Assembly: GCF_050624435.1 (NCBI RefSeq)
Contig: NC_134545.1
Location: forward strand, 82,781,563 to 82,845,562
DNA length: 64,000 nt
Source of the DNA: Tenrec ecaudatus
Lineage: Eukaryota; Chordata; Mammalia; Afrosoricida; Tenrecidae
Direction: 5' to 3'
A program made the translations under genes and the position numbers. Each line of letters starts with the position of its first letter. Position 1 is the stretch's first letter. Below are positions 26,046 to 37,684 of the stretch, one piece after another. Below the pieces are notes generated by a model, which was given only the letters and a program-made list of their open reading frames with translations, was not told where the DNA came from and made no database searches.

Positions 26046-26159
26046 GAGCCCCCTAAGTCCATCTCAATCAAGGTAGCCTCGCCCCAAGCCTGGGACTCTC
26101 TCTACAGGTCTGCTCCACTCTGGATGTGGGGGTGGGGGTGGGGGGCCTTGAGCAACTGC

Positions 26160-26480
26160 TTTCCATGTGAACTCAAGAGTTTATTGTAGTACTTGGCACA
26201 TAGCTAGTGCTCAGTAAATGCTTATGGAATGAATACATGGGCCTACTGTGCGCTAGGCCCTGGACTGATGCCATGGGAGACACAGTCACGCCAGTCAAGA
26301 TCTCTGCCTTCAAGGGATCAGCAGTGCAGTGGCGGAGACAGACACACCAACACCAAGACATCAATATTATCATCATAGCAGCTAACGGGCCTGGAGCAGG
26401 TGGCGAGTGCATCATCTCACCGAATCATCTTAGAAAGCCTTTAGAAAGCACTTTGCATCACTGTCTACAAAAACAGCCAG
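26160..26480. repeat. MIR-like remnants
   Basis: TACTTGGCACATAGCTAGTG and CTCAGTAAATGCTTATGGAA (forward tail), followed by CTACTGTGCGCTAGGCCCTG-type text and CAGTGAAACGGAGGCACAGG in reverse. Confidence 0.55.
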
Positions 26481-27077
26481 TGAAACGGAGGCACAGGGGG
26501 CCTCTGAAGCTTGGCCAAAGGCATGCCGGTGTGCGGAGGGCATAGCGAGTGGTCGAGTGGAGCAGAAGCATGGGTTTGTGAGGCTGTAAGGGAGGGAGGC
26601 TTGAGAACCAAGCAGGAAGTGTCTTGGAGAATGGCTGCAATTCAGCAGAGAGAGAGAGGTGGGATGGTGGGTGCTACTGAATGAGGCTTTCAACTGCCCT
26701 GGATGCCGTGGGGGCATGGAACAGGTGCAAGGCGTTGTCACAGCCCCCTTTGTGACTCAGCCAGCCCCTAGAGCATCTCTCTGCTGCCCCCCAGGGTGAG
26801 GAGCTGCCTGCCTGAACAGCTAGCATGAACACACACACCCTTTTTCCCACGGGGTGTTCCTCAACCCTGCTGCTGGCCCAAACCAGGGCCTGCCCTTTCT
26901 TCCCATTGGGAAGACCCATGTGTCCTGCAGAAAACTGGAGCCTCCAAAGGGTGTAGCCAGTGGTACCTGGGGTGAACTTGGAGGGGTGCCCAGCACTCAC
27001 CGTGCCCACCAAGCAAACATCTTTCTCCTCAGTACCCTCCAAGATTCAGTTCTGATTGCACCTCTTTTTGAGACTCA

Positions 27078-27268
27078 TACCCAAACCCAACCCAACCCAA
27101 CTCACTAACGTTATGCTGATTCTGACGCATAGCGAACCTACTATCTAGGGTTTCCAAGTCTGTAAATCATCGTGGGAGTGGACAGTCTCAACTTTACCCC
27201 ATGGAGCAGCTGGTGGGTTTGAACCACTGAGATTATGGTTAGCAGCCCGCTCATTGCCTAACCCACAG
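27078..27268 (-). repeat. AfroSINE
   Basis: Reverse copy with a (CCAAC)n-like tail, CATAGCGAACCTACTATCTA and GGTGGGTTTGAACCACTGAG. Confidence 0.85.
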
Positions 27269-27577
27269 ACGCAAGAGACTGGACAGCTTTGAGATCTAGT
27301 TCTGACTTGGTCTGGGCTTTCACCTGCCAGAGCCCAAGGTGCCGTCCGTTGCCTGCATCTTTCCCGCCTCTGTGTCCCTGTCAGCCTCGTGTGCCTCATG
27401 CCTGCACTTTGCAAGCACACCCGGCCTTGGCTTCCCAGGGCTGCCATGACACAGTCCTACAAGCCACAGGGAGAAAGGTGAGTCCTTCTGTAGTGTCTTC
27501 TATACAGCTATGAGTCTGAAGTGCCTACAGGGTAGTGAGCTTGGGGTGTTTGGGGTTGTTAACTGTTTGCTCCAGGA

Positions 27578-27775
27578 TGAAGGAGCTCTGGTGACACTGT
27601 TGGGTAAGTGTCACATTGCTAACTCTGAGGTTGGTAGTTCTAACCCAGCAACTCCCCCTTGGAAGAAAGATGAGGCTGCCTGTTCCCATAAAGGTTTACC
27701 AAGCCTTGATCACCCCTATATATGGTTGTGCTATGAATCAGATTGATCCCATGGCAGAGGGTTTGTTTCGGGGTT
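27578..27775 (+). repeat. AfroSINE
   Basis: Forward copy: AGGAGCTCTGGTGACACTGT, TTGGAAGAAAGATGAGGCTG, GCTATGAATCAGATTGATCC. Confidence 0.85.
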
Positions 27776-27969
27776 CCCTCCAGCTTGAGCTCATCTTAAC
27801 GAATGATATCTGGAAAGACATTGTTTTCAAATAAGGTATTGGGGGTAGGACTTGAACATATCTTTCTGAGGGGCGCACCCATCAACCAACCACAGACCCC
27901 AAACTGTCCTCCCTTCTTCACTGCATGGAAGCTGCCCCTGACTACATTCTATCCTGCATGGATGGATCT

Positions 27970-28195
27970 TTTTTATTCAATTAATAAATCATTTTACCGG
28001 GGGCTCTTGCATATGTCATAGCAGTCTGTAAATCAATTATATCAAGAGAACTTGAACAGATGTTACCTTCATCAATTTCAAAAACACTTTCTTCTTGAGC
28101 TTTTAATGTCAGCTCCTCTTTATTTCTTCCCTTCCCCACCCTACCACCCGCCCGGACCCTTCATATATTATTATTATTTTTTACATACTCAATTT
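27970..28195 (-). mobile_element. L1-type LINE 3' tail, diverged
   Basis: Reverse: AATAAATCATTTTACCGGGG, GCTTTTAATGTCAGCTCCTC. Same family as 39.2 and 47.1 kb but truncated and more mutated. Confidence 0.7.
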
Positions 28196-28753
28196 TCCGC
28201 ATTCTAAAGCTGCCCCATGGAGCCTTCCCCTACGCCTTGTCAGAGACACCGAAGCTGGACCTGCGAGGTTCCTGCCCTGGAGGCGCTCACCAGCCTACTC
28301 TGAAGACCCTCAGGGCTGGGATGGAAAGCAGACTGCAAGCAGAAAGACCTGTAGCCAGCACTGAAGGAAGGGGTGGGGGTATGCAGGCCGAGTTTTCCCT
28401 TTGCTGGAGGCTGGGCCAGCAGGCGCGGGGCTCTGCTCAGAATGGGGAGCTATGAACTGATTCTTCAACTTTGGGCCTGCTCATCTGACCCTTTGGAAAG
28501 AGAGGTTTTCCTGTTTCTATGTTAATGGAGTCACATCCACGGGTTAGATGGATCCTAAATGGAATCACTTCTGAGTTATAAAAGAAATAGAATAGACAAG
28601 TCATACACCATTCAATGACCATCTACAACACAAGGAAGCTAGGCCACAAGGAATGAAGGCGGCTATAGTCAGAGAAAGAGCAACGTGGGCCAGACCCTGA
28701 TTTGGGCCATTAGCCTTCAGGAAGGTGAGAACATCCCCTGCCACCAAATTCAC

Positions 28754-28955
28754 CGCCAGCAAACTCACTGCCACCGAGTCGATGCTGACTCATTCAGTAT
28801 AGGGCAGGGTAGAACTGTCCCCTGGGAGTTTCTGAGACTGTTGCTCGTTACAGGAGTCGAAAGTCCAGTTTTTTCTCCTGTGGAGCAGCTGGTGGCTTTG
28901 AACTGCTGACCTTGCAGACCATAGCCCCAGTGCATCATCACTACGCCACCGGGTC
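28754..28955 (-). repeat. AfroSINE
   Basis: Reverse copy: AAACTCACTGCCACCGAGTC, AGGGCAGGGTAGAACTGTCC, ending ACTACGCCACCGGGTC. Confidence 0.92.
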
Positions 28956-30848
28956 TGGGACTCAGATGGGCAGAGAAGTGGCAGAGCGAGGAATCTGGAG
29001 AGGAAGCAGCAATGTTCTTCTGGAGACAGAAGAGGAGAGCTGGTGTGAGGAGAGGGAATTTAGTGGCAGGAACAGAGCTTCGCAAACTAAAATGTTTGAG
29101 AAGTCTTGCTTGGGCACAATGCAATGCCACCCTCTCCCCTGTTCTGCTGCAAAGCTTCAGAAAACCCTCCACTCCTCAGCAAGGCTTGGCGTTAGACAGG
29201 ACCAGCCCAGCAGTGGCAGGCCCAGGGCCAGAGTCAAAGGAAGAAGGCGATCACACACCCAAACATCCACAAGATGGAACTCAAACGAACCCATTGTCAA
29301 GGAGACTGTGTTCTAGCCACCGACCTTGACAAACACACCTTCATCAAGGCCTGGCAGACCAGGTTGGAATGGGACTCCTTGGAGGTCTGTGCCAGAATAG
29401 GTGATTACCTGGAGTCTACAGCCCTGCCAGTGTGGCCCACCCACTTCCTGCCCTGCCCGCTGCTTCATTCCACTCAGCCAGGAACCTTCTGCATGAACAT
29501 GTCACCCACCAGGCTCTGTTCACACTGGCCATGGACCCTGGGGTCCCATCTGGAGGCCCAGTCCGAACTCAGGAAGAAGGGCTATAGGATCGGAGAATAG
29601 TTTAGAAATGGTGGAGGGGAGCCAATGGGCACATCGTCTTGGCTCTTCCACTGGCTGTCCTGTGGGAGGGTGTGGCTGGTGGGCCCACAGGGGCTGGTGG
29701 GCCCTTGAAAGCATGCAGGACCAGAGCAGGGACCCCTGACCCGACCTGCATGCCCTAGGCTCCTGTCTAGGTTACCCAACTCAGGTAATTCCCTACCTGA
29801 GAATAGCATTCAAGCTAGATTGGAGGGGGCGTGGTATGAAGGTGGGACTGTGGCTTAGGGGTGGGCCCTGGGAAAGAGGGGACAGGGCTAGGCTGAATCA
29901 CTCAGCCCCTTTGGGGAGCTGATCTGGGGAGAGGATGGCTTCAGGGGGCATTGGGGCCAGGGAGGACAGCAGGGGCGTGTGGTCTGGGTTTGGATGGAAA
30001 GTGTTGGAAGTCTCACTGATGTTTTGGCTTTCAGTTGAACTTGATACCTTTCCATTGGATATGTGGCTCTTCCTTACAGCCCCGTGTCCTGCCTCTCTGG
30101 GAGAGCCACACTGCCACCCCACTGCCCTCTTCCTGATATTCAACTCCACCTCTTTGTTGTGGTCCTCCTCAGGGTCAGGACCACCCACAATCATCTCCTC
30201 CCTTCGCTTTCCTCGCCCCTACCTCTTTCTCCTGTTCATACGCACGCACGCACGCACGCACTCTCCCCTTCTCTCTATTTAACCTCCTCATTCCCCCTTC
30301 CGTTCCCTTAAGAAGAGTTCCCCTTTCTGTTTCCCACCTCTCCCTCCCTGTAATTCCACCTGAAAACCCCATGCGGGGCCAGTCTTGGCAGCTCAATCCA
30401 GGCGCAACGCTGGGATGTGCTTCCATGCGGGGAAATTAAAGCCATAAGTTCTTCAGGGAAATTAGATGGAGTGAAGACTCCATGCCCCAGTCACAGAGCC
30501 CCCAAGGCCCCTTCAGAAGCACGCACGTGTCTGCGTTGACCTTCTCACCCGCCAGTAATTGAACCTCTTTTTCCTCAAACAACACCAGACAAGGTAAATT
30601 AAAAAACATTTCTTATTCTGTGCTGTTTCCCGTTATTTATTTATTTTTCATAAAGCCACCAACTGCAGCACCGCTTCTCCTGAGCTCTCAGGGCAGAGGC
30701 GGGCAGGCAGCAGGCTCTAGTGGGCTAGCCTGGGCGCCCGGTAACCTAGGTGACATCTCTTCTGCTTCTGGGTGGGCTCCACCGCTTCTCGGCTGCTTCT
30801 GGAAGAACACTGGCGGTTGGGTGAGCGTTCAAGCGTAGAAGGGAGTCG
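28956..30848. other. Intergenic, no gene seen
   Basis: Unique-looking sequence. It holds only an (ACGC)n microsatellite at 30239-30260 and scattered old repeat fragments. ORFs here lack any family signature. Confidence 0.4.
30239..30260. repeat. (ACGC)n microsatellite
   Basis: Five ACGC units. Confidence 0.9.
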
Positions 30849-30992
30849 GTCCCTGGGTGGTGCCAATGGCTCATTGGCTTAGTTACAGACCAGAAGGCGG
30901 CAGGTGATCTACTTCTTAAGACCCTTTGGAGTCCTAGGTCATTTGGATGCTCATGGAGCTGTCATGCATCAGAGTCAACTTGGTGACTGGGA
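30849..30992 (+). repeat. Older AfroSINE variant
   Basis: Forward: GTCCCTGGGTGGTGCCAATG, GTGATCTACTTCTTAAGACC, CAGAGTCAACTTGGTGACTG. Confidence 0.7.
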
Positions 30993-31058
30993 AACGTGCC
31001 GCCCCCCCTCCTGGGTCAAGTTGGGTGCGAATTACCTCTGGGGTGAATTGAGAAAGTC

Positions 31059-31260
31059 TGTGGGGCCTGGTGGTGTTGTGTTTCCACACTGGGCCACTGA
31101 CTGCAAGGTCAGCAGCTCAAAACCACCAGCTGCTCTGAGGGAGGGACAGGGCTTTCAACTCCCACAAAGAGTTACAGTCTCAGAAGCCCACAGAGGCAGT
31201 TCGGCCCTGTCCTATAGGATCGCTATGACGCGGCATGGACTCGGTCAGTGGCGGTGAGAG
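31059..31260 (+). repeat. AfroSINE
   Basis: Forward copy: GCAAGGTCAGCAGCTCAAAA, AAGAGTTACAGTCTCAGAAG, CCTATAGGATCGCTATGACG. Confidence 0.92.
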
Positions 31261-31427
31261 AATGGAAATGTGAATTCAAGAGCAGAGCTATCAAGCCAAG
31301 TGTGCTGTAGTCGACCTTAGCATGAGTACCTTAGGTTTTGCATTCTCTTGGATTGGAGTTGGCGGATGGAGAGCTTTACAGGCACCGTAAAGAGGGTTTC
31401 TGGTCACTGGCTTCACCGCTCCAGCTA

Positions 31428-31618
31428 GCTGTCGCTGTCTGTATCGTTGCCCGGGTTCCAGCTCATGGCGACCCATGTAGAACTGTCCCGTAGAGTTTTC
31501 TCGAGGGTCGTCTTCATGGAATCCCATCTCTACGCCTATTGCTTCCCCACTGCCACTGGGTGGGTTTGAATTTTCAACCTACTGGTTACCAACCATGTAC
31601 AAATCCTTTGTGGCTCCC
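31428..31618 (-). repeat. AfroSINE, older variant
   Basis: Reverse copy: CTCATGGCGACCCATGTAGA, GGGTGGGTTTGAATTTTCAA, ending TTTGTGGCTCCC. It forms an inverted pair with the copy at 31059. Confidence 0.75.
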
Positions 31619-31784
31619 CAAGATCTTTGCTCCTGGCAGTGTAAGCATATTCAAGCCTGCGAGGGACAGGATGCAGCCCTTGTTCAGCTTCTAGGAACCA
31701 GGAGCGGGCTGTCAGGAGTTATATCCTAGTGGGGAATTCTCTGACCTGGTGCTCTCGCCAGGGAAGAGTAGGGGACGGGGGTGT

Positions 31785-31785
<1 letters not shown>

Positions 31786-31824
<39 letters not shown>
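31786..31824. repeat. (TG)n microsatellite
   Basis: About 19 TG units. Confidence 0.95.
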
Positions 31825-31825
<1 letters not shown>

Positions 31826-32068
31826 TTTCATCCAGGACAGAGGTCAGGGGAAATCTGTTGGGTCATGTGGGAATTGAGCTGACACCAAGGCAGAAACTCA
31901 GGAAGAGGAGTAGAACCATTGGTGCCAAAGGGTTATCTATAGCAATCCAGGAGTCAGGATAGTGGTAGCATGGGACAGACAGCCTGCTCCACCCAGAAGC
32001 TGGGGCTGGTTCAGATCAGAGTGGGCAGAATAGGAAATGGATCTAGCAACCTCACAAGCCAGCCCAGA

Positions 32069-32225
32069 GCTTCTCCAAGTGGTCCCCAGATGGGAGCATC
32101 AGCCAGAAACCATCAGAAATGAGGATCTCAGGCCCCTCCCCAAATCCAATGACACGGAAACTCTGACGACCTTGGGTTTTATCAAGCCCTGCTGGTACCT
32201 CTCATGCTTGCGAACATTTAACCAC
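32069..32225. mobile_element. MER5-like hAT-Charlie remnant
   Basis: TTCTCCAAGTGGTCCCCAGA, GGATCTCAGGCCCCTCCCCA and TTTTATCAAGCCCTGCTGG resemble MER5-type non-autonomous hAT text. Confidence 0.5.
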
Positions 32226-32520
32226 ACCCTTGGGCAAGGCTGACGTTGACCACACCTGAGCCCTGTGACGGCCACTGCTCTTGGTGGCCCAGGCCATCCT
32301 GTCTGCCTCCTCCTCCTCCTGAAGAAGGCCTCTGCCACTCTGTGGTGGCGCCTCCAAAGAGACTGTGTGGAGACTTTGGGAATCAGGATGTCTTCTGCAT
32401 TCCAGTTATGCCCTAAGGGATTTCAGCCTCTTCAAGGACAGGGAGAGCCATAGCAATTTGTCCTTCTTAGAGTTTCACAAAGACTACCGCTTCCCTAAGG
32501 AGGCTGTCGTTATGCAAGAG

Positions 32521-32559
32521 TGTGTGTGTGTGTGTGCGCGCGCGCGTGCGCGCGCACGC
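32521..32559. repeat. (TG)n(CG)n alternating tract
   Basis: Eight TG units run into CG-rich alternation; a Z-DNA-prone sequence. Confidence 0.9.
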
Positions 32560-32561
32560 TA

Positions 32562-33345
32562 TGGATTGAATTGTGACCCTCTCCTATTATTTATGTTGTA
32601 AAAGTCTACATGTGTGGATGTAATTCCACCAGAGAGCAGGGATTCCTTTGTTATGTCAATGAGGCCATGTCAGTGGAAGGCTTTGTCTTAAGCCAACAGC
32701 TTCTAGAGCAGTGGTTCCCAACCTTCCTAATGCCGGGACCCTTTCATACAGTTCCTCATGTGGTGATGACCCCCCCAATCATAAAATTATTTCCGTCGCT
32801 CCTTCATAACTGTAATGTTGCTACTGTGATGAATTGTCATGTAAATATCTGATAGGCAGGATGTATTTTCACTGTGGTAAATTGAACATAATTAAAGCAT
32901 AGTGCTTTATCATAAAAACAATATGTAATTATATATTGTGAACTATTTATTTCTAATGACAAATAAATGAAATTTTGTCTGGAAGCATGTTGTAGCATGG
33001 GTACTTCAAACCAGGTACTGGTAGGTGGGCATATCTACATGTGGGCGGACCCTCCTAGAGATGGGTAGAGGAGCGGAGTCTGGGTTCCTAAGACCATCAG
33101 AAATGTGTTTTTCGACCCCCAAAGTGGTAGAGACCCACAGGTTGAGAACCACTGTTCTAGGCTTATACAAGGCTAGACCAGACACAGAAGACAGCAGGAA
33201 GTGGGAAAGCTAGCTGTCACCTGGAGCATTCTGGGGAGGAATGCCCAGAAGCCCCTGAGACCAGGGTTTCCCCCCAGAATGAACAGAGGATGCGTTCTGC
33301 TCGAGTCGGCCCCCTGAATTTGGACTTCTGGCCTCCCAAATGGCT
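32562..33345 (+). repeat. LTR-like repeat split by a SPIN insertion
   Basis: The flanks on both sides of the SPIN copy read as one older repeat: ATGGATTGAATTGTGACCCT and CTTTGTTATGTCAATGAGGC on the left; CCCTGAATTTGGACTTCTGG and CCTCCCAAATGGCTG on the right. This layout resembles ERVL-MaLR-type LTRs. The family is not certain; no internal retroviral coding region is present. Confidence 0.5.
32709..33154 (+). mobile_element. SPIN hAT transposon, 446 bp, with target duplication
   Basis: Ends are CAGTGGTTCCCAACCTTCCT and GGTTGAGAACCACTG, an imperfect terminal inverted repeat. The 8-bp flanks TTCTAGAG (32701-32708) and TTCTAGGC (33155-33162) fit the hAT target NTCTAGAN. The interior has GATAGGCAGGATGTATTTTC, AACATAATTAAAGCATAGTG and ACAATATGTAATTATATATT, text known from SPIN elements. 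It encodes no transposase and is longer than the typical short SPIN derivative. Confidence 0.9.
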
Positions 33346-33944
33346 GTACCAATGGGCTCAAGCATCCTAAGGATTGTCAGGATGGTGCAGGATCAGGCAG
33401 AGTTTCCCTTGATTGTGTGTCAGGTGGCTACAAATTGGGAGTGACAAGACAGCACCCGACACCACCAACCACAGCCTCCTTACTTCTGAGAAAAGTACAT
33501 TTCTGCCGGGTCAAGTGATCTGCCTGGGGTCTTTCCGACACGGAGAGCTCGCCATCACTGTACTCAGGAAGCCCTGTTCCACTGGACCAGGAATGGGCGC
33601 TCAAGCCAACACCTGGATCTCGCAGAAGCTTCCCCCGTGAAGGGATTTGCAGCACCATCAACTCCAGGCCACTATGAACATGAGACTGAAGGCTGAGTGA
33701 GGACTTCCTGTCTTTCTGGAAGTCAGGTGGCCTTATGAGTATCACCAATGTGCCCATCACCATGCCAAGCTCCAGGGAGGAGATATTGCCCCCGGTAAAG
33801 CCACAGTCTTTCTCTACTGGCTGGTCCCTTGGGTTGGCCAAGGGGTGTAAGGAAAGCTAGTATCTAGTTTTAGGTCTGTCACTTCCCAAGCTGGCCACTA
33901 TAGAGGGAGTCACTTCACCTTGGCGGGCTTCAGGAGGGCCTTAA

Positions 33945-34395
33945 GAAAATATCCCAGCCCAGTCCGGATCAGATCCATAAGTCTGATATTAGCCCATATG
34001 TCCTATACCAATCTATAACTTCCTCTTCAGACTCATGCAACACATGCAATGACTCCAAGTGCAGAAAGACTACAGGCCAGTGGGTGGAAAGTCTTGTGGA
34101 TCCAGTGGTGGTGGAAGCATCTCAGCACCAGTGTGGCTCTCCACATGGCTCCTCCATCTCCAGGGTTCTGGCTCCATCAGCGTAGCTCCTTGTGGTTTGT
34201 CAACAGGAATGTGAAGCAGAGTGTGCATCCCACCTCCAGGGAGGAAGACAGGAGTTCCCAGAATCCTCAGAAGGCCATGTCCACACAGAGGCCTCATTGG
34301 CTATGACCTGATGGACAGGCTAGACTTCACACCTTCACTCAAGTTGCCAGGAGATTCCGTAACTGCCACAGGAGACTAGAAGTTCAAGTTCAGGT
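33945..34395 (+). repeat. Unclassified interspersed repeat, copy A
   Basis: Text such as CCATAAGTCTGATATTAGCC, CTCATGCAACACATGCAATG and CTAGACTTCACACCTTCACT looks like a dispersed family. The part CCCAGCCCAGT...TTAGCCCAT aligns with the element at 62.1 kb. Family not named; LTR or LINE-derived are both possible. Confidence 0.5.
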
Positions 34396-35009
34396 CATCA
34401 ACTGTAGGAGGACATTGGCTCTTAGGAGAACATTTTTTCTCTGTTGGCTCCTCCTGGGGCCTCAGAGAGCTCCATGTGTCTTGGTATCAATCTTTCCCTT
34501 CGTCTAAGTCCCAGGAAGTTCTCGGCGTGGGGACCCTGGATCTAAAGGACACACAGTGTTTCTGAGTCTTCTTTCTTGGTAGTAGGGGGCCCTTCCTTCC
34601 CTGCTTGTTTCTCTCTCCTTTTATCCCTGGTAAGGGAAAAGACATAACACCAGCAAGGGTACGATTAGGAGAGGGGATAACTCGATAGGCGAGAGCTTCA
34701 AAGAGTTCATGGAAAGGTCTCATTATTTTTTAATTACAATTTTCCCTGAATGTTTGGAAACCCTCTTCCACATGCCACCCTCATCCCACCTCATTACCAC
34801 AGAGGAGTTGGGATTTACAACACAGACGATCCCATCGGATAACAGAATGGAGGCCAACCGCATGGTACTGCGAATCACAGAGTAGCCAGGTTGACACTGT
34901 CGTGGGAGAACACAAGTCAGTCACGACACTGGTCGGACCGAGTTGGAGCTTTCTGCCGGTTGTTCACTGGAAGCGTGGATAGGTATTTGATGTCCTGCTC
35001 CCCCTTCAG
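34396..35009. other. Intergenic, no gene seen
   Basis: No recognisable gene. An AT-rich stretch near 34725 (TTTTTTAATTACAATTTTCC) may be old repeat. Confidence 0.35.
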
Positions 35010-35135
35010 CTCCCTCCTCGATTAAATGAGTACAAAATGCTCATCTTACAAGAACTAAGTGAGATAGCGCTTCTAACGCACATAGCACACGCCCTGGCAG
35101 TGAGTTGGGGACCCATAAGTGCTTCATGATTGTTG
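35010..35135 (+). repeat. MIR fragment
   Basis: ATTAAATGAGTACAAAATGC, GTGAGATAGCGCTTCTAACG and CACATAGCACACGCCCTGGC follow the 3' part of MIR. Confidence 0.65.
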
Positions 35136-35237
35136 GTCGACTTTTGCGGAGGGGAAGACGGCTGTGTGCAGATGCGTCCTGCGTTCGGCAGTGTGAAGTG
35201 GACTGGGAGTTTGGGCTGGAGGGGGCAAGGAATTGAA

Positions 35238-35300
35238 TTTCGTCAACATTATCTGAGCACCTACTATGTGCCAGGGACTCTTCTGAGTGCTGGCGGGGGT
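35238..35300 (-). repeat. MIR fragment
   Basis: TTATCTGAGCACCTACTATG and TGCCAGGGACTCTTCTGAGT are reverse MIR text. Confidence 0.7.
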
Positions 35301-37684
35301 GGGTGGGTGGAGGGGATGCATGTGACGGGTGAAACGCCTGGCTCTCACCATCGGCATACACCCTCCAGGAGCAGGTGGCTCCCGAGCTCTGTCAAGCTTG
35401 CACACAATTGTGTTAGGCAAATAAGCAGGATGAGAGTACAGCAGAAAGCAGGAACGGGTGACGGGAGAATGACGCTGAACGAGTGGCCTGCAGAGATTTA
35501 CAACTCGATGCCCGGCCCAACAGAGTCATTGAGATTTCTGACCCATCGGCTGGCACAGAGAACGGTCCTTGTGAAGAGGAAGCTTCCGACAGTGGTGAAA
35601 ACCCTCCTGTTAGTACATAGCAAATGCCAGGAAAGATCTATCTGTTCAGCGAAGTAGTAAATGGATGATACATAAATGAATGGGGCTTTTGTCCAATTCC
35701 AGGCTTGAGATAGGAAGCCCCAGCCCTTCAGGGACAGCAGCTCTCACAAAGGGAGTGACCTTTGGAAGGAAGACACATGGCTTTATTAGGCTACACAACA
35801 AATTGGGCGGGCTTGGAAATAGCAAAATCAAAGAGGACTTCAAGGTCCCAGCCTAGTAGACCGGAGCTGGGTGATACGACACCACAGAAACATTTGGAAG
35901 ATTGTAGGCAGTTGTGTAGATACCCTCGTAGGCTGCATCACTGAACCTGCCAGTGCTGGGGAGGTAAAGGAAGCCGAGGGCTGCTTTGAATGCCCTCTCC
36001 TTCCCCCTCGGAGTTGGTTCTGGCTTTGATCCATCCTAGGAGGCCCCCACGTGGCTGGGATCCTTCTTAGTCCTGGACCATGTCCTAGATACCAGTGGCC
36101 AGAGAAGAGTTAAATAGCTGCACAGTTGTTGACTTGTTCATAAAGGGAACTGCCCAGAAAGGACAAGAAAAGCCTCATTTCCTAGCTATTAACTGAAAAC
36201 CACTTTTTGTAGGACAGCTTGACCTCTAAAGTGTTGGCTAGACTGTCCAGAAAAAAAAAATAAAGTAGGTAAAGGAGGTCCTCTTTTAGTGCCGAGGGCT
36301 AGTAAATGTGTCTGGGGACGAGGAATTGCTCCCAGATATCGGCAGAGCCCTACCATTTTTAAAGGAAATAATTTCCTCTCCTCATTCCCAACTAATAAGG
36401 CATATACTTCTGCCCACCAGAACCCTCTGAATTCATGTCACTGCGGTGAGGTGGTGTGACGGGAACTTGGTGTAATGCCTCACACCTTTGGCAAGGATTT
36501 GCAGCCCAGAACTAATGGTAACTGTGTCTCATTCAAGCTGGGTGTTGCCCTGTGCTCGATATTTAGGCCTGGAGCCGACACCTCTGTACAGAGAGCACTG
36601 TGCTAGGCACTGTGGGGACACATAGAAATAAAGGCCCAGTTCTTGACCTCCGCGTAAGTACTGAATGACATCAAATGGTGCCATCTGTGGTCTGAACTGT
36701 GTTTGCCTAGATGAGGTCACGAAGTACTTACTCATTCGGCAGGTATTTATTGGGCACCTGTCATTTTGTCCACCGCCTGTCTGTCAATTTGTCATGCTGC
36801 AGGGGCTTGTTGGGGCAGTGATGATGGAAGCTGACCTCTGGCATTTCAAACACTAGCAGCGCCGCCCTGGTGGAGAGGTAGGTCTCAGGGGAGGTGCCAG
36901 CTTAGGGCAGACTCGGAAGAAAAGCCTGGCAGTCGACATCTAGAGATTAGCCAGTGAAACTTTATGGGCATCGTCCGGCTCTCCTGCCTTGGACATGTCA
37001 ACACAAGAGATCAGTCAATATGCAACCCAAGTTTCCCAGGCTCCAGGGTGCTCCTGGGATCCTGATGATAGTCATCTTTTCCAGGCTGTTGCCTTGGTTA
37101 TTCAAGCAGAACGCCTGGTCCCAACCCCATGTCCCCTCGTCAAATTGTCCCTCTGATGGGATGAGTCCTCAGAGTACACTAACAGGCACTCCCAAGCCAG
37201 GCTTTAAGCTATGGTTAATGGCTCCTCTTCAGCTTTGCAGCCTGTACCCCACTCTCCCCTCCATGACGTCCATCACTTGAGACATTTCTTGAAACGATGT
37301 TACCGATGCTACAATTCTGTTCCTTCAGAACTTGAAAGACGTAACTTGAAAATGAGTGTGCCCCTCGAATAAAATGACTTGAAAATAAATAAAGTGATTC
37401 GTTCCATTTTAACGAAAGAAAATTATTGCGTCATCCTTTTCCGACGCCCATGCTTTCTGCTGAAAGCTCTGTCTTTCCGATGATTTTCCTCTGGACGCAA
37501 GCTGCTACTTCTCCAGGAGTACTTTTAGGATTTGTCTACGTCGGTGGGAAGTTTGATTGTGATACCTATTGGAAGGGATTTGTTTGAGTTTATTCTGTTT
37601 GAGGTCTACTCATCTTCTGGAATTTGTAGATCGACAAGGGGATAGCCCCGCCAAAACCCAGAATCTCTCCCCACCCCCAAGCTA
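35301..37684. other. Intergenic, no gene seen
   Basis: No coding exon recognised. One MIR-like scrap near 36590 (CACTGTGCTAGGCACTGTGG). The rest is unique-looking and moderately AT-rich. Confidence 0.4.
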
